Source of the DNA: Flaveria trinervia
Lineage: Eukaryota > Streptophyta > Magnoliopsida > Asterales > Asteraceae
Assembly (NCBI GenBank): GCA_025506515.1
Contig: CM046452.1
Location: 41,553,874-41,617,873 of the forward strand
Reading direction: 5' to 3'
DNA: 64,000 nucleotides
The translations under genes were made by a program, and so were the position numbers. Below the pieces are notes generated by a model. It had not been told where the DNA came from and made no database searches. It saw nothing but the letters and a program-made list of their open reading frames with translations. Below, piece by piece: positions 44,030-55,576 of this stretch. Every line of letters starts with the position of its first letter. The first letter of the stretch is position 1.

Positions 44030-45285
44030 CTACCTCAGAGCCAAGATTATGAACATTTGGATCTGCATCTGAGGTGGTCGGAGTTTGAGGCTCTGAAGTC
44101 GAAGGTGTATCACTGATAGATGCTTGTGGGCTTTCAAGAACTGAAACCTGTTCCTCCTGACTGTTCTGGTTATCTTTTTCAGCTTCATCTTCAGAGAGGA
44201 GTCACTATCATCGACTACTCCCCCTGACTGAGTAGATGATTTTCCCGGTGAGCTATATGTTGGTGGATTCAAGCTATCATACATCATTCGTGTAGCTAAC
44301 TCTTCATCCGAGGGAGAGAGAGGAATGTTGAACGACTTGAAGAATCCATCATAGTCGAAGAAGTAGGCGGGTCCTTTGCCAGTAGGTGGTGTGGTAAATC
44401 GTTGAACGTCAACATTACACCACACTTCTACTAGACCCGGTGAGTTGTTGTAAACTCGCTTGTTCGGTATGTTGTATCCTAGAAAGATGCCTTCATCTGC
44501 CTTCTCACTGAATTTACCTTCTTGTGTCTTCTTCAAAAGTGTGCATGGTGCCCCAAATGGTTCGAGATACTCCAAGTTCAGTTTGCGTCTTTGTAGTAGC
44601 TCGTAACATGTTTTACCGTGGCGCTTGACTATCTGGACTCGATTTAGTGTATAACAAGCATTCGCCACTGCCTCATTCCAGAATTGGATAGGCAGTTCGA
44701 GTCTACCAGCATAGTCTGTGCTGTCTCTATCAAGCTTATGTTCTTTCTCTCAGCAACGCCATTCATCTGAGGTGTGTAGGCAAAAGTGAATTGATGCACA
44801 ATTCCCTTTTCCTTGCAGTATGCCTCCATCCACTGGTTCTTGAATTCCGTTCCATTGTCTGAGCGTACTTGTCTAACTCTCAGCTTGTAGAGAGATTCCA
44901 GTGTGGTTACCAACTCCTTGAATGATTCAAATGTTTCTGATTTGGATTTCAAAAACATTACCCAAGTGAACCTTGAGTAGTCATCGGTGACCACAAAACA
45001 GTACAAGTCGCCTGCAATGCTCTTTGTACTGATTGGACCAAATAGATCCATGTGAAAAAGTTCAAGAGGAAGTTCTATTGAATTAACTTTCTTTTCCATA
45101 TGAGACTTCTTTGTCTGCTTGCCTTTCTTGCAAGCTACACAAAAATTAGGAAGCTGAAAGTTCTTAACATTAACTCCTCTCACCAGGTCCTTCTGAATCA
45201 ACTGATTCATCTTCCTTTGACTAATGTGTCCCATTCTCCTATGCCAGGAGATGGAATCCTTTTCAGTAGCTTTAGATAGAAAACA
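44030..45285 (-). pseudogene. E1 GAG-pre-integrase and integrase
   Basis: The minus strand reads MGHISQRKMNQLIQKDLVRG, FCVACKKGKQTKKSH (zinc region), LFHMDLFGPISTKSI (Asp 1), RSDNGTEFKNQWMEAY (Asp 2) and NGVAERKNISLIETAQTM (Glu). The DDE triad is intact in a 196-codon frame (45234-44644). A frameshift near 44660 leads to NACYTLNRVQIVKRHGKTCY and FLGYNIPNKRVYNNSPGLVE (C-terminal fold), then a Ser/Pro-rich linker toward RT, ending near 44030. Confidence 0.85.
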
Positions 45286-45702
45286 CTAAACCTCATGATC
45301 CATTGTAGAAGCTGTTGACAGATCCAAGACATAAAGATCTTTATATCTTGAAGCAGTCATCAAAACTTGGTCCTCTGGGATCACGTAGTCTTTCTTCAGT
45401 ACGTAACACTTCTTGTTGTCGAAGATGACTTTAAATTCCTTATCACATATTTGAGAAATAGAGAGTAAGTTGTTTTGAAGTTGCTGGACGTAGTTCACCC
45501 TATCAAACTTAACTTTCTGATTTCTAACTTCTCCCTGAGCTGTGATATAGCCTCCCTTGTTTCCAGCAAACGAAACATGCCCTCCTTTTATTTGCTTGAC
45601 ATTTGATAAAAGAGCTTTGTTTCCTATCATGTGCCTGGATGCTCCGCTGTCTACAATCCACGTGTTAGTTTCAGCACTGTATTGAACAACCTGCACATAC
45701 AA
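45286..45702 (-). pseudogene. E1 protease
   Basis: The minus strand gives NTWIVDSGASRHMIGNKALL with the catalytic Asp in DSG, then FAGNKGGYITAQGEV, NLLSISQICDKEFKV and DQVLMTASRYKDLYVLDL. The 138-codon frame is open from an internal Met to a stop before the SWHRRMGH motif, so a premature stop separates it from integrase. Confidence 0.85.
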
Positions 45703-46816
45703 GGTAAAGGATTAGTTTAGGTTAGGAACCCAAGCCTTTACTAGCTTGGGTTTCCCAGAGGAATCACACATCAGAAATTCAACCCATTGACCCTTAGAAG
45801 GTGAGGGTAGCTCAGGTTCCTTCTTGTCATCATTATCAGACATAGAGATTGACTTCTCTTTCCATAAGCCAGATTTGTGCAATGCCTGTTTGTGATAAAC
45901 AGTCGACTGGCTAACGGTTTGAACCTTCTGTTCACTAGTTCTTCTAGGTGGAGTTAAAGAGCTCCTTTTAGAAGACCTAGGTTTTGAGTCCTGAAGTTCA
46001 ATTTCTTCCTAGGTGTCTGATAATAAAAAAATAGGAAGCAATGTGTCCACATTCTCCACAGTTGTAGCACGCCCTGCTATCAACTTTATGATTAAACTTT
46101 CTTTGTGGAGACGTGTGTGACACTCTAGTAACATCACTCACTTTAGGTTTTGACTCTGGTTATTTTGATGTTTTTACTAGTTTAACAAAATTAACTGATT
46201 TAACCTGTTGTCATCCTTTTCTTTTTGTTAATTGGTCATTGACTTGAAGTATGTGAAAGATTATCCTTAAAAGCCCTTTTAGGTTCTGATTTGACTCTGT
46301 TTGACCCTGACTTTAAGTTAACCTTTTCAAATTCCTTTTCCAGATTACACAAGGCAATTTACCCTTTGCCTTTGAAGTGGCCTCCTTTTGTTTGTTTCTA
46401 GAGTCAATAGATGAACATAAGGAATCTGGATCCCTAACAAGAGGAGTAGACACTACATGATCCTTGATGGATTACTATTTACTGGTCTAGTCTTAGTGTT
46501 CATTAAAGTCTCAGATGGTGGTGGAACCACTTTGTAACCCAATCCCTCCCCGTTGTTCCTGTCTCTCACTAAGTGTTGGACTATGTGTGAAGAACTAGTC
46601 CAACTATGCAGTTTCTGTTTTAATGAATTTACTTCTACTTCTAGAACTGCCTTTTGCTTCTTACTTCTACTTCTACTTTTGTCTTTTCTGTCTCTGACGT
46701 GGTAGTATCCTCTTTAGGCTGGTAACTGACCTCGGTTGCAGTTGCTTCTTCACTATGTCACATCGCTATCTCAACTGCTAGATCTCCTTCACTAGCGGAA
46801 TCACTGTCAATATCTT
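45703..46816 (-). pseudogene. E1 gag-protease linker with a second zinc knuckle
   Basis: Decayed polar linker. Near 46087-46040 the minus strand reads RACYNCGECGHIASYF, a second CCHC-like knuckle whose last Cys is Tyr. Downstream is Ser/Lys-rich sequence. Numerous stops; no separate gene. Confidence 0.6.
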
Positions 46817-48215
46817 CTACACTTGCAATGTTTGATTCCCCTGGTGAGACAAACCTAAACTCCAATCCTGTCCTTCATCATCATGAGCAGTCAAGGCTTT
46901 TGGATCCTTGTTTGATGAAGTAGAACTGGTAGCTTGCTTGTCTTGACGAGTGAAGGCCGAGAATGGGTTCCTGTTACCCGTCTTCTTAGGCTTGACACAT
47001 TCTCTTTTGAAGTGCCCCTTCTCTCCATAGTTGAAGCAGGTCACTTTGCTCTTGTCAAAGCCAAATGTGGTGTCCTTAGTCGCTACTAAGTTCTGTCCGG
47101 TTTGTTTTACAAACTTCTTTGCCCTCCGGACAGCACTGGCTAAAGCCCACATTATATCCATTCTCTCAAGCTCCATTTCATCCACCTGCTCGTAGTCCTC
47201 GTCTGCCAAATGGCAGTTTCCAATCTTTCCAGCAACCAGTTCATCATAAGAATGAACCACTGCTGCCAAAGATCCATGTGCTCTTGAGCTACTTCCACAG
47301 TCACATTACCAAGGTTCTCGGTCTTCAGTCTAGTAGCATTCGCTTCAGATCCAATGTATTGGGTACAAGAAGACCCTGACGTTTCTGAACCTGAAGGAGG
47401 TGCATGTGTAGGACCCGATGAGCTAGACACAAATACAGTCTGGAGAGGTGCTCCAGATGTCTTAGCTTGAGGCGTGGCATTGTATAAAGCTGGATTTTGA
47501 TTGTACGTAGACTTCTGAGCTCTGTACTTCATTCTAAGTGATTCTTCTCGCAACTTAAGAATGAAGTCATTAATATCCAGTTTTGCCAGCATTCCATTCT
47601 GTCTAAGATTAGACACGAATGAAACCCATTTTTCAGGCAATCCGTCTGCAAAATTAGTAACTTTCTCTTCCATGGTAGTAGCCACCCCATGTGTATGCAG
47701 TTCACTCATCAGATGGTAGAATCTATCTATAACATCGTCCAAACTCTCGTTTCCCATCGATGAGAAGTTGTCGAATTCCTTCTTTAACTCCTTAGCCTTG
47801 ATTGCCTTCAACGAGGCATTCTCGTCGTACCTCTTTTCTAGCTCATCCCATAGTGTCTTGGATTGCTTATTCTCTGAGTACTGGTGGAATATGTCTTTAG
47901 GGATAGACTGTGTAATCAATGCATAGACCCTCTTCTCTGCATTATATTTGACTTTCTGCGCTTCTGTCATCCTTCCTAAGGTTAACTTTACTCCATCGTC
48001 TCCCACCGGCGTACTATATCCAATCTTGATGGCTTCCCACAGATTCGGATCCACTCCATTGAGGTAGATCTCAAAATGTTGTTTCCAGTGGGGAAACTCA
48101 TCTAACGTTAAAAGCTTTGGTGGTTTATTATGATTACCCACCTCACTCTCAAGTAACAGCAGTTTCTGGATCCTAGAGTCCTTCCAGCAGTAAAGGCTGA
48201 CATTTGATCTTCCAT
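46817..48215 (-). pseudogene. E1 gag
   Basis: The start chosen is MEDQMSAFTAGR (ATG 48215). A frameshift near 48140 leads into KPPKLLTLDEFPHWKQHFEI, then LNGVDPNLWEAIKIGYSTP, YALITQSIPKDIFHQYSEN, SKTLWDELEKRYDENASLKA, EFDNFSSMGNESLDDVIDRF and YHLMSELHTHGV, a standard copia gag in 363 codons. A second frameshift near 47200-47260 leads into MELERMDIMWALASAVRRAK and the zinc knuckle CFNYGEKGHFKREC, in which the second Cys is Tyr. Usually this part packages RNA. Confidence 0.85.
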
Positions 48216-48693
48216 TGTGAATAACTTTAAGTCTAATAAACAATTGTCACTGGGGCGACTGAAGGGTGCGAATGGACTAGTCGTGCGTATGAACTCTACG
48301 ACTGGTTCAATCATGCGGCTGAACTAAGTGATTAGCTCAGTCGTGCGAATGAATCTGATGCGTATGAACAGTACGACCGAACGGTTCAATCGTACGAATG
48401 GAGATACGACTATGTCCAATGGTGCGTCTGAGCAATGCGAATGAGGTCCAGTCGTGCGAATGGCTCACTCGTGCGACTGAAGCTGCTGTTATGCGAAAAT
48501 TTCTAGGTTAAACGTGTTTTAGCCGTAAAAATTTGAACTTTCGCAAGGTTTAATTGCCTAAGTCCGTAGAAACCGAACTTTGATGAGCAGGGAACGTCCA
48601 AGATCACTTTTAACACAAAAGATTGCGTTTTTAGTGCAAAAACACAAACTTTTTATCAATCTTGATTGAATCACATGTAATCAAGAGTCAATG
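48216..48693 (-). other. E1 leader between primer site and gag
   Basis: Untranslated leader, about 490 bases. A third cluster of CANTCG/CGANTG words lies at 48245-48485 (for example AATCGTACGAATGG and CAGTCGTGCGAATGG). No gene. Confidence 0.7.
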
Positions 48694-48706
48694 CTCTGAT
48701 ACCACT
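48694..48706 (-). other. E1 tRNA-iMet primer binding site
   Basis: The minus strand reads AGTGGTATCAGAG right after the LTR end CCTAACA. It matches the initiator-tRNA-Met complement. Confidence 0.9.
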
Positions 48707-49437
48707 TGTTAGGACCTGGTATTTGAACGAAATACCTGGAGATTAGCGTGTAAACCAGATCAAATAGTGCGGAATCCTATTTGATTGGCGATCCAATCAG
48801 TGAGAACACACGAAGAATCAATCAGGAATTGAAACTAACATTAGAAATCGATTGGGAATCGATCTAATGTGTTCTGTGAACTTGGAGAACGAATTGGGAG
48901 GTTTCTGGACGGCTAGGGTACATCTGGAATCGTAATTGATCGAGAGTCATTATTTTTCATTAATTGAGTTGTATGTATAGGTTGGTATTATTCAATCGTG
49001 CGACTGAACCATTAGTATGGTTTAGTCGTGCGATTGAACCATGCGGTTGATTCATTCGCACGACTGAGTGTTCAGTCGTGCGACTGAGCCAATCTTATGT
49101 TACAATCATACGACTGATCCAGTCTCCTGGTTCAGTCGTGCGACTGAGTCATTCGTATGAAGGTGTTCATGCTTATGGTCCATTCGCATGGGCCATTCGC
49201 ATGATAACTTCATTATTTTAAGTTTGAATGTATTAATTAGTAAACATTATATGTAAACATTCAACCAATCACTAACCTAATTAATTAATTTAATATCAAC
49301 TTATTAATAAAATATTAATCATTACAAATCACAAACACCCAATATCATTTCATTAATCATATCAAATTACACCAGAATCAGATATACAAGATCTATTACA
49401 TTTCATATCATGATCTAGGGACATACATGTATCAACA
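48707..49437 (-). repeat. E1 5' LTR (family X)
   Basis: Plus-strand ends TGTTAGGACCTGG and GTATCAACA, 731 bp; nearly the same as the 3' LTR by eye. CANTCG..CGANTG words at 48995-49205 include TCAGTCGTGCGACTGA at 49072-49087 and again at 49132-49147. The TATA region (about 48970) is GTATGTATAG, one change from the 3' copy. Confidence 0.9.
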
Positions 49438-50153
49438 AAACTCTGCCTTCATTACTGCTTCGAATTGTTTGCCTAATTCTTCGTTCTTTGAACCGAAGAT
49501 TATGTCATCTACATAGATCGTACTAGCAGTAAGTCTCCATCTTTTTCTTTGATAAACAGTGTGCAGTCACTGACTCCCCTGCGAAATCCGTGTTTCACAA
49601 GATGAGTCGAGAGTTTCTCATACCAAGCCCGTGGAGCTTGTTGAAGCCCGTATAGAGCCTTGTCGAGTTTGTAAACTCTATCCCGATGATATGGATCCTA
49701 GAATCCCTCGGGTTGACTGACATACACTGTTTCTCTGATCTCACCATGAAGGAATGCACTCTTAAAATCTAGTTGATAAACTTTGATTTTCATATAAGAT
49801 GCATAGGCAAGGAAGATGTGGATGGCTTCCATCCCTGCCACTGGTGCAAATACTTCATTGTAGTCGATACCTTCAACTTGTCGAAAACCCTAAACAACAA
49901 GCCGAGCCTTGTTTCTGATGATCACTCCCTGATCATCTTTCTTGCATTTCAAGACCCATTTGGTGCCAATGACTTTAGCACCTTTAGGTCTATCAACTAG
50001 TGTCCATACACCTAACTTCTTAAACTGAAGGAGTTCTTCCTGCATGGCACTAACCCAAGCCTCATCATTTAGTGCTTCACTAACATACTTTGGTTCAAAC
50101 TCAGACATAAAGCAACGGTATGCACTGTCGTGAAGGTATCCTTTTTCCATCAC
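49438..50153 (-). pseudogene. E0 reverse transcriptase, N-terminal part
   Basis: Continues the gene cut at 35715. The minus strand reads SEFEPKYVSEALNDEAWVSA, MQEELLQFKKLGVWTLVDRP and VIGTKWVLKCKKDDQGVIIR (50153-49890). After a stop come FRQVEGIDYNEVFAPVAG, YQLDFKSAFLHGEI and LDKALYGLQQAPRAWYEKLS. A one-base deletion near 49517 destroys the YVDD frame. Confidence 0.8.
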
Positions 50154-50177
50154 GGAGGCATAATCAGCTGAGTATAG

Positions 50178-51500
50178 CTAATTTCTAGTCTGAACCCCTG
50201 ATCTCACATCTCCTATAATATTAACCAATGGATGATAGACGTTAAAAGGTGAGCTAGGAGTTATCGAAACAACCACCTCAGTGTCAAGAGTATGAACATT
50301 TGGTTCTGGATCTGAGGCTGTCGGAGTCTGAGGTTCTGATGGTTTAGAAGCATCACTAGCTGATGCTTGTGAACTTGTGGTAGTCAAAACCTGTACATCC
50401 TGGTTGATCTGATCATTTTCTTCATTTTCATCATCAAAGGAAGAATCACTCACATCAGCTGCTCCCCCTGAGTTGGTCGTGTCATGACTTATTGAATCTT
50501 GAGACGGTGTGTTCAAGATATCGTACATCATCTTGTTCGCCAACTCGTCTTCAGAAGAGGAAAGAGGTATGTTGAAGGACTTGAAGAATCCATCATAGTT
50601 GTAGAAGTAGGCAGGCCCTTTTCCAGCAAGCAGTGTGATATATCTCTGAACATCAACATTACACCACACCTCTACTTGGCCTGTTGAGTTGTTGTAAACT
50701 CTCTTGTTTGGTATGTTCCATCCTAGAAAGATACCTTCATCAATCTTCTCACTGAATTTTCCCACCTGAGTCTTCTTCAGCAGGGTGCACGGAGCGCCAA
50801 ACAGCTCGAGATATTCCAACTTAGGTTTACATCGCTATAATAACTCGTAGCATGTTTTTCCATGCCGTTTTACTACCAAAACTCGATTAAGGGTATAACA
50901 TGCATTTGCCACTTCTTCATTCCAAAATTGGATAGGCAGTTTCAAGTCTGCCACCATAGTCCATGCCGTCTCTATCGAGCTGAGGTTCTTCCGTTCAACA
51001 ACGTCGTTCATATGAGGGGTATAAGCCAAGGTAAATTGATGCACAATTCCCTTTTATTTACAATAGTCCTCCATCCTCTGCTTCTTAAACTCGGTTCCGT
51101 TGTCTGAGCAAACCTGTCGTACCTTCAGCTTGTATAGGGATTCCAGTGTAGTTACCAATTCCTTGAAGGATTCAAGTGTTTCTGATTTGGACTTCAGAAC
51201 ATTACCCAAGAGAACCTTGAGTAGTCATCGGTAACTACATAGCAATACAAGTCCCCATCGATGCTTCTTGTACTGACTGGACCAAAAAGATCCATGTGAA
51301 GAAGCTTGAGAGGAAGTTCTATAGAATAAACTTTCTTTTCCTTATGAGATTTCTTCGTCTGATTGCCCTTTTTGCATGCAACATAGAAATCTGGGAGTTC
51401 AAAGTTTTTGAAATTTACTCCTCTCACAAGATCATTCTGGATCAAGTGATTCATTTTTCTAGGATTTATGTGTCCCATTCTTCTATGCCAGGAGATGGAG
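50178..51500 (-). pseudogene. E0 GAG-pre-integrase, integrase and linker
   Basis: The minus strand reads MGHINPRKMNHLIQNDLVRG, FYVACKKGNQTKKSHKEKKV (first zinc Cys of the pair altered), LLHMDLFGPVSTRSID, a damaged SDNGTEF region, HMNDVVERKNLSSIETAWTM (Glu kept) and NACYTLNRVLVVKRHGKTCY. Then comes the C-terminal fold (EKIDEGIFLGWNIPNKRVYN) and a Ser/Thr/Asp-rich linker in a 213-codon frame (50819-50178). Confidence 0.8.
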
Positions 51501-51960
51501 TCCTTCTCAGTAGCTTTGGACAAGAAGCATTGGACTTCACGATCCGTTGTGAAGGCCTTTAAAAGATCCAAGACATAAAGATCATTATATCTTGAAGCTG
51601 ACATTAGGATGTGGTCCTTCGGGATCACGTAGTCCTTCTTTAGAATGTAACACCACTTGTTGTCAAAAACTACCTTGAATCCTTTATCACAGACTGAAAG
51701 CAAGTTATTTTGTAATTATTGGACATAGTTTACCTTATCAAACTTAACCTTCTCATTTCCCACTTCTCCTTGGGTTGTGATGTACCCACCTTTGTTTCCA
51801 GCAAATGAAACATGCCCTCCTTTAATTTGTCTGACATTTGATAAGAGAGCTCTGTTCCCTTTCATGTGCCTGGATGCTCCACTATCTACAATCCACGTGT
51901 TAGTCTTAGCACTATAGCGAACACCCTACACATTCAATGAAAACATTAGTTCATGTTAGG
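51501..51960 (-). pseudogene. E0 protease
   Basis: The minus strand gives NTWIVDSGASRHMKGNRALL, HVSFAGNKGGYITTQGEV, then a stop in VNYVQ-LQNNLLSV and ILKKDYVIPKDHILMSASRY. DSG is intact. Parallel to E1 45286-45702. Confidence 0.8.
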
Positions 51961-52167
51961 AACCCAAGCCTTAACTGGCTTGGGTTTCCCTGAGGCATCA
52001 CACATCATAAACTCAACCCATTGACCCTTTGAGGTTGAGGGTTGCTTAGATTTCTGTTTGTTCTCATTTTTAGGCACGGAGGAGGTTTTTTCTTTCTAGA
52101 CTCCAGATTTGTGTAAGGCCTGTTTGTGATAAACAGACGACTGGCTGATGGATGACTGCGGTGGGTT
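51961..52167 (-). pseudogene. E0 gag-protease linker, cut by E2
   Basis: Matches E1 at about 45700-45930 (shared CCTGTTTGTGATAAACAG near 52119). The match stops at GTGGGTT, directly before TGTGAAG, the family Y LTR end. Gag, primer site and 5' LTR of E0 are not found on the far side of E2. Confidence 0.75.
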
Positions 52168-52779
52168 TGTGAAGTCGGTTGGATCGATAAACATCCGAGC
52201 ATGTTCTTGATGGAAGGATAAACAACAGCACAAACCAAAAAGTCAAACAATAATATAAATTATAATTGAATGGTTTTATTGATAAAACCTAACGATTACA
52301 AGCTTGTTACAACATAAGAATCAAGACTCTTGGCAAGGGGAAGAACGAGCATGATCTCCCCTTTCATCCGGCAGCCCTAGGCTCCGGGCACACTCTCTCT
52401 AAAACCCTTTTCAAATCCTTTTTATCTCTACACATTGAAACTGGTATATATAGGCCTCGGCCCATATTAGATGCAACTGGGCCCATTCGTGCGATTGGAC
52501 CATGCGTATGGTTCAATCATACGACTGGACCATGCGTATGGTTCAATCATATGACTAGACCATACTTATGGTTCAGTCTTACGAATGTCCCAATCGCATA
52601 TCTCAATCGCACGGTGTTGGTCCATTAGCCTGGCTCAGTCGTACGACTGAGTCTCATTCGCATATGCTCCTGCGAATGACCCAGTTTCATGTGTTTACAA
52701 CATATCAGGTGTATAACATTAAGCCTAGACTATTCAACAAGCGACGGACACACAATATATGACTATATATGCTCCAACA
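52168..52779 (-). repeat. E2 3' LTR (family Y)
   Basis: On the minus strand a TATA box (TATATATA, 52452-52445) lies downstream of palindromic words at 52478-52680. These include the perfect 18-bp palindrome CTCAGTCGTACGACTGAG at 52634-52651. Confidence 0.9.
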
Positions 52780-53680
52780 AATTCCCCCTTGGACGTTGCT
52801 TGCGAATAGTAGATAACACCTCTTACAATCTTCAGTCAATCTTTGCTCTGGTTGCCAATGGAATGAAATGAAAACCATATTAGCCAACGTTGCCGATCCA
52901 TCAGGTTACACACATCCTTGAAAATGAATTTAGGCAGAATGGCTTTCGTTTACTTTGTAGAACACCATCATAGCAGCAAGATTCCCCATATGACTGATTT
53001 TTTCCAGATAATGACATGAACAGTTTTCCATTGCCTCAATCTTCACACAGGCTAACCTGATTAACATTAACCCCTGTAGAAATTCCCCCTCATGTTCAGC
53101 ATATCCCAATATATAACGTTGTGCTCTCTTGGCATCTTCATACAATGTATTGGGCAAAAGGTTGAAGGTTCCAATCCACAACTGACAATATCAAACAAAT
53201 CAGCATGCATGTAGATTCATCATCAGAAACCTGCTCACATCATCACTTTCTGATTGCATCTTCAATTATCTATGCATGGATTCCCCCTAATAATGAGAAT
53301 CTCTCTCTGCAGATAAATATAACTTGATTGGCCCATAAGTAGTCAGATGCTCTTGACTACCCCATAAAATCAACACCGACTGCTGACATCTTCTCTTCTC
53401 TCTTTCGTGTTCCAGTTACATTCACCTCTCCTGGAAGTCCGATGAATAATAAGGTACACATCAAACTTATTTGACAAAAGAAAATCAGGGTGAATATGCT
53501 TTGCTCATCTTCAAATCTGTGCAAGAAGCTGTTCCAGACTCTTTTTTTTGGTCTGGAACAAATGCGGATGAGTCAATGCGGATGGCACATTCGTGCGATT
53601 GAACATACGACTGGTCCAGTCGCACGACTGAACATGTGACTGGTCTAGTCGCACGAATGGTCCATTCGCATGGCTCATTC
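52780..53680 (-). other. E2 internal region, no known gene
   Basis: PPT at 52780-52793. One open frame of 83 codons (53181-52930) reads NTLYEDAKRAQRYILGYAEH, LACVKIEAMENCSCHYLEKI and MGNLAAMMVFYKVNE. It does not resemble a gag or pol domain known to me. It is preceded by ATTGTCAG, a possible 3' splice site, so a captured host exon is conceivable. Palindromic words occur at 53590-53680. Confidence 0.4.
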
Positions 53681-55576
53681 TGTAACACCCGGATATTTAT
53701 TATTTTGAAGCCGGTGGCGAAAGAAAAGAAAATAGGGTCCAAAAGTCGAGGGACCAAACTCGCCAACGAAGAAAAGTTGGGAAATGTGGTGAGATATGTA
53801 GGGAGAGGGCAGCCCACTCCCCCCACACTCACATTTCAGCTTACAAAGAGAAGAATAGAGAGAAAGAAGGGAAAAAGAGGAAAAAGTGTTGGTTCGGGTC
53901 GGTTCGGGTCGCCAAAATCGTCGTGAAGCAAGCCGAATCGAAGCTCTTGTCGTTGTGCTCGTTTAGGTGAGTTCTAGGACCCCTCTTTTACATGTTTTTG
54001 AATGATTTTGGGGCTGGAACACATCTGAAAACCCTTTTTCGCATTTTTGGGTGAAAACCCGTATGTATGCGTGTATGTATGTGTAGGACCCGTTTGGAGC
54101 CTGATTTCTTGCTTGGTTGTGCTTGAATAATGTTATGGTATGCATCCCTAAGGTTTAGGAAGGTCGATTTAGGCTTAAAATGGGTTTAGATGAGTTTGGA
54201 GGCCGAAAACCCTCGGCTGCAGTCAGGTTGAACTGCATTCTGCATCAGTTAGGGCTAGGCGACCGACTGGAGGCCGAATGGAGGCCATACGGCCGATTAG
54301 GGTGCGATTGGGGTCCATTCGCACGATTGGGGTTCATTCGCACGATTGAAGGGCCAGTCGTATGGGGTCATGCGACTCAAGGTTCATTCGCACGACTGAA
54401 GGTCCAGTCGCATAGGTGTTCATCCGCATTGTCCATTCGCACGGCTGGATGTTCATTCGCATAGGTGTTCATCCGTATTAGTTCATTCGCATGATGTTCA
54501 TTCGTATGGAGGCAATGCGACTGAAGGGTGTCCATACGCCCGAATAGGGCTGTTGAACCCGAGGAAGGTGTAGATTGACTTCTGACTTTTGGGGGAAAGT
54601 GCAAATGTAAGTTTTGATGTAAAGGTTCCCATAAGGGTTTTTAAGATGACGATCGAGGTCTTAGAAAGCATGTTGGGCATGATGAGGGTGATGATGTTGT
54701 ATGTTATGTATGTATGACGTTGCCCTGTATGATGTGATGTTGATGCATGTTAATGTTCGTTAGTGTGATGTATAATATCTTTCCTATGGCTTTACCTGTT
54801 AAGATGAATGAACGAAGTATTATGTAACGTAAAGTGAAAGATAAAGAAAGAGGAACATGATGAATGAATGCATGTATTAATGAACGAATGAAACGTCTTG
54901 CACACATCGGATAACGGGTCCTTCTTGGTGATTGACCCTGAATGTAGAACCTCTACCGCTCACCCCTAGTACTGTGGCATACGTTTAGCTGTTCATTTGT
55001 TGACTTCGGCCCAGTAGCTAAGACTGATGGTTACTCCTAGTACCGTGGCATACGTTTAGCTGTTCATTTGTTGACTTCGGCCCGGTAGCTACGACTAACC
55101 GGGGTGTAGCACATGGTATTGGTATGGATGATGTCCGATGCGCAAGTAAGGTAATGAAAGAACGAATGAACGAATGAAGAAGATATAATGATATTATCTA
55201 TGTGTACGTATGATGTGTGATCATGTAAAAGTAACGAACGTTTTATATGAAAGTAAAGTATGTTTTATTTATAAAACTAGAACTCACTCAGCAACGCTGA
55301 CTTTGATGTGTTTCCAGTTGGCAGGTAATGATTGCTGAGGATGGCACGGGCGACTACTCAGCTCTTTTGGGATGGCATTCTTTTGATTAATGTTTTTGCA
55401 TTGTAATGCGAACAAACTATTTTTGTAATGAATGTTGTATTAGTTTGCAAAAGCATTTACATGGAAATGAAAGTTTGTTTTAGTTTTCCGCTGCGATTTA
55501 TTAAATACAAATGTAATTATATGTTTTATGTGCGATGAGAACCCAGCTGTAAGCGTCCCGGGAACGGGGCCTTACA
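53681..55576 (+). mobile_element. Solo LTR B, gypsy-type (TGTAACACCC...CTTACA)
   Basis: 1896 bp from TGTAACACCCGG to CGGGGCCTTACA, flanked by CATTC on both sides (53676-53680 and 55577-55581), a perfect TSD. Related end to end to solo LTR A (20367-22460, opposite strand). No coding region. The target is itself a palindromic word region of E2. At 54240-54550 it carries CATTCGCACGANTG-type words like those of families X and Y. Confidence 0.9.
54240..54550 (+). repeat. CATTCGCACGANTG words in solo LTR B
   Basis: About twelve words in 310 bp, such as CATTCGCACGATTGG (54316, 54335), CATTCGCACGACTGAAGG (54385) and CATTCGCACGGCTGG (54433). They resemble the words of copia families X and Y although the LTR is unrelated. 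Solo LTR A has AGGCGCATG words here instead. Confidence 0.7.

Larger units (their letters stand above)
35716..49437 (-). mobile_element. E1, near-complete Sirevirus-like copia element (family X)
   Basis: Bounded by 727-bp and 731-bp LTRs and flanked by AAACT on both sides (35711-35715 and 49438-49442), a perfect TSD. On the minus strand: 5' LTR, primer site, gag, protease, integrase, RT, RNase H, spacer, ORF3, PPT and 3' LTR; 13.7 kb. It is inserted in the RT of E0, same family and orientation. The LTR pair differs at few positions by eye, so it is the youngest copy here, yet its genes already carry frameshifts. Confidence 0.9.

Noticed and set aside
54240..54550. Palindromic word clusters as a CRISPR array
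   Set aside because: Spacing is irregular (about 10-40 bp), words vary, no cas genes exist, and the setting is plant LTR DNA.
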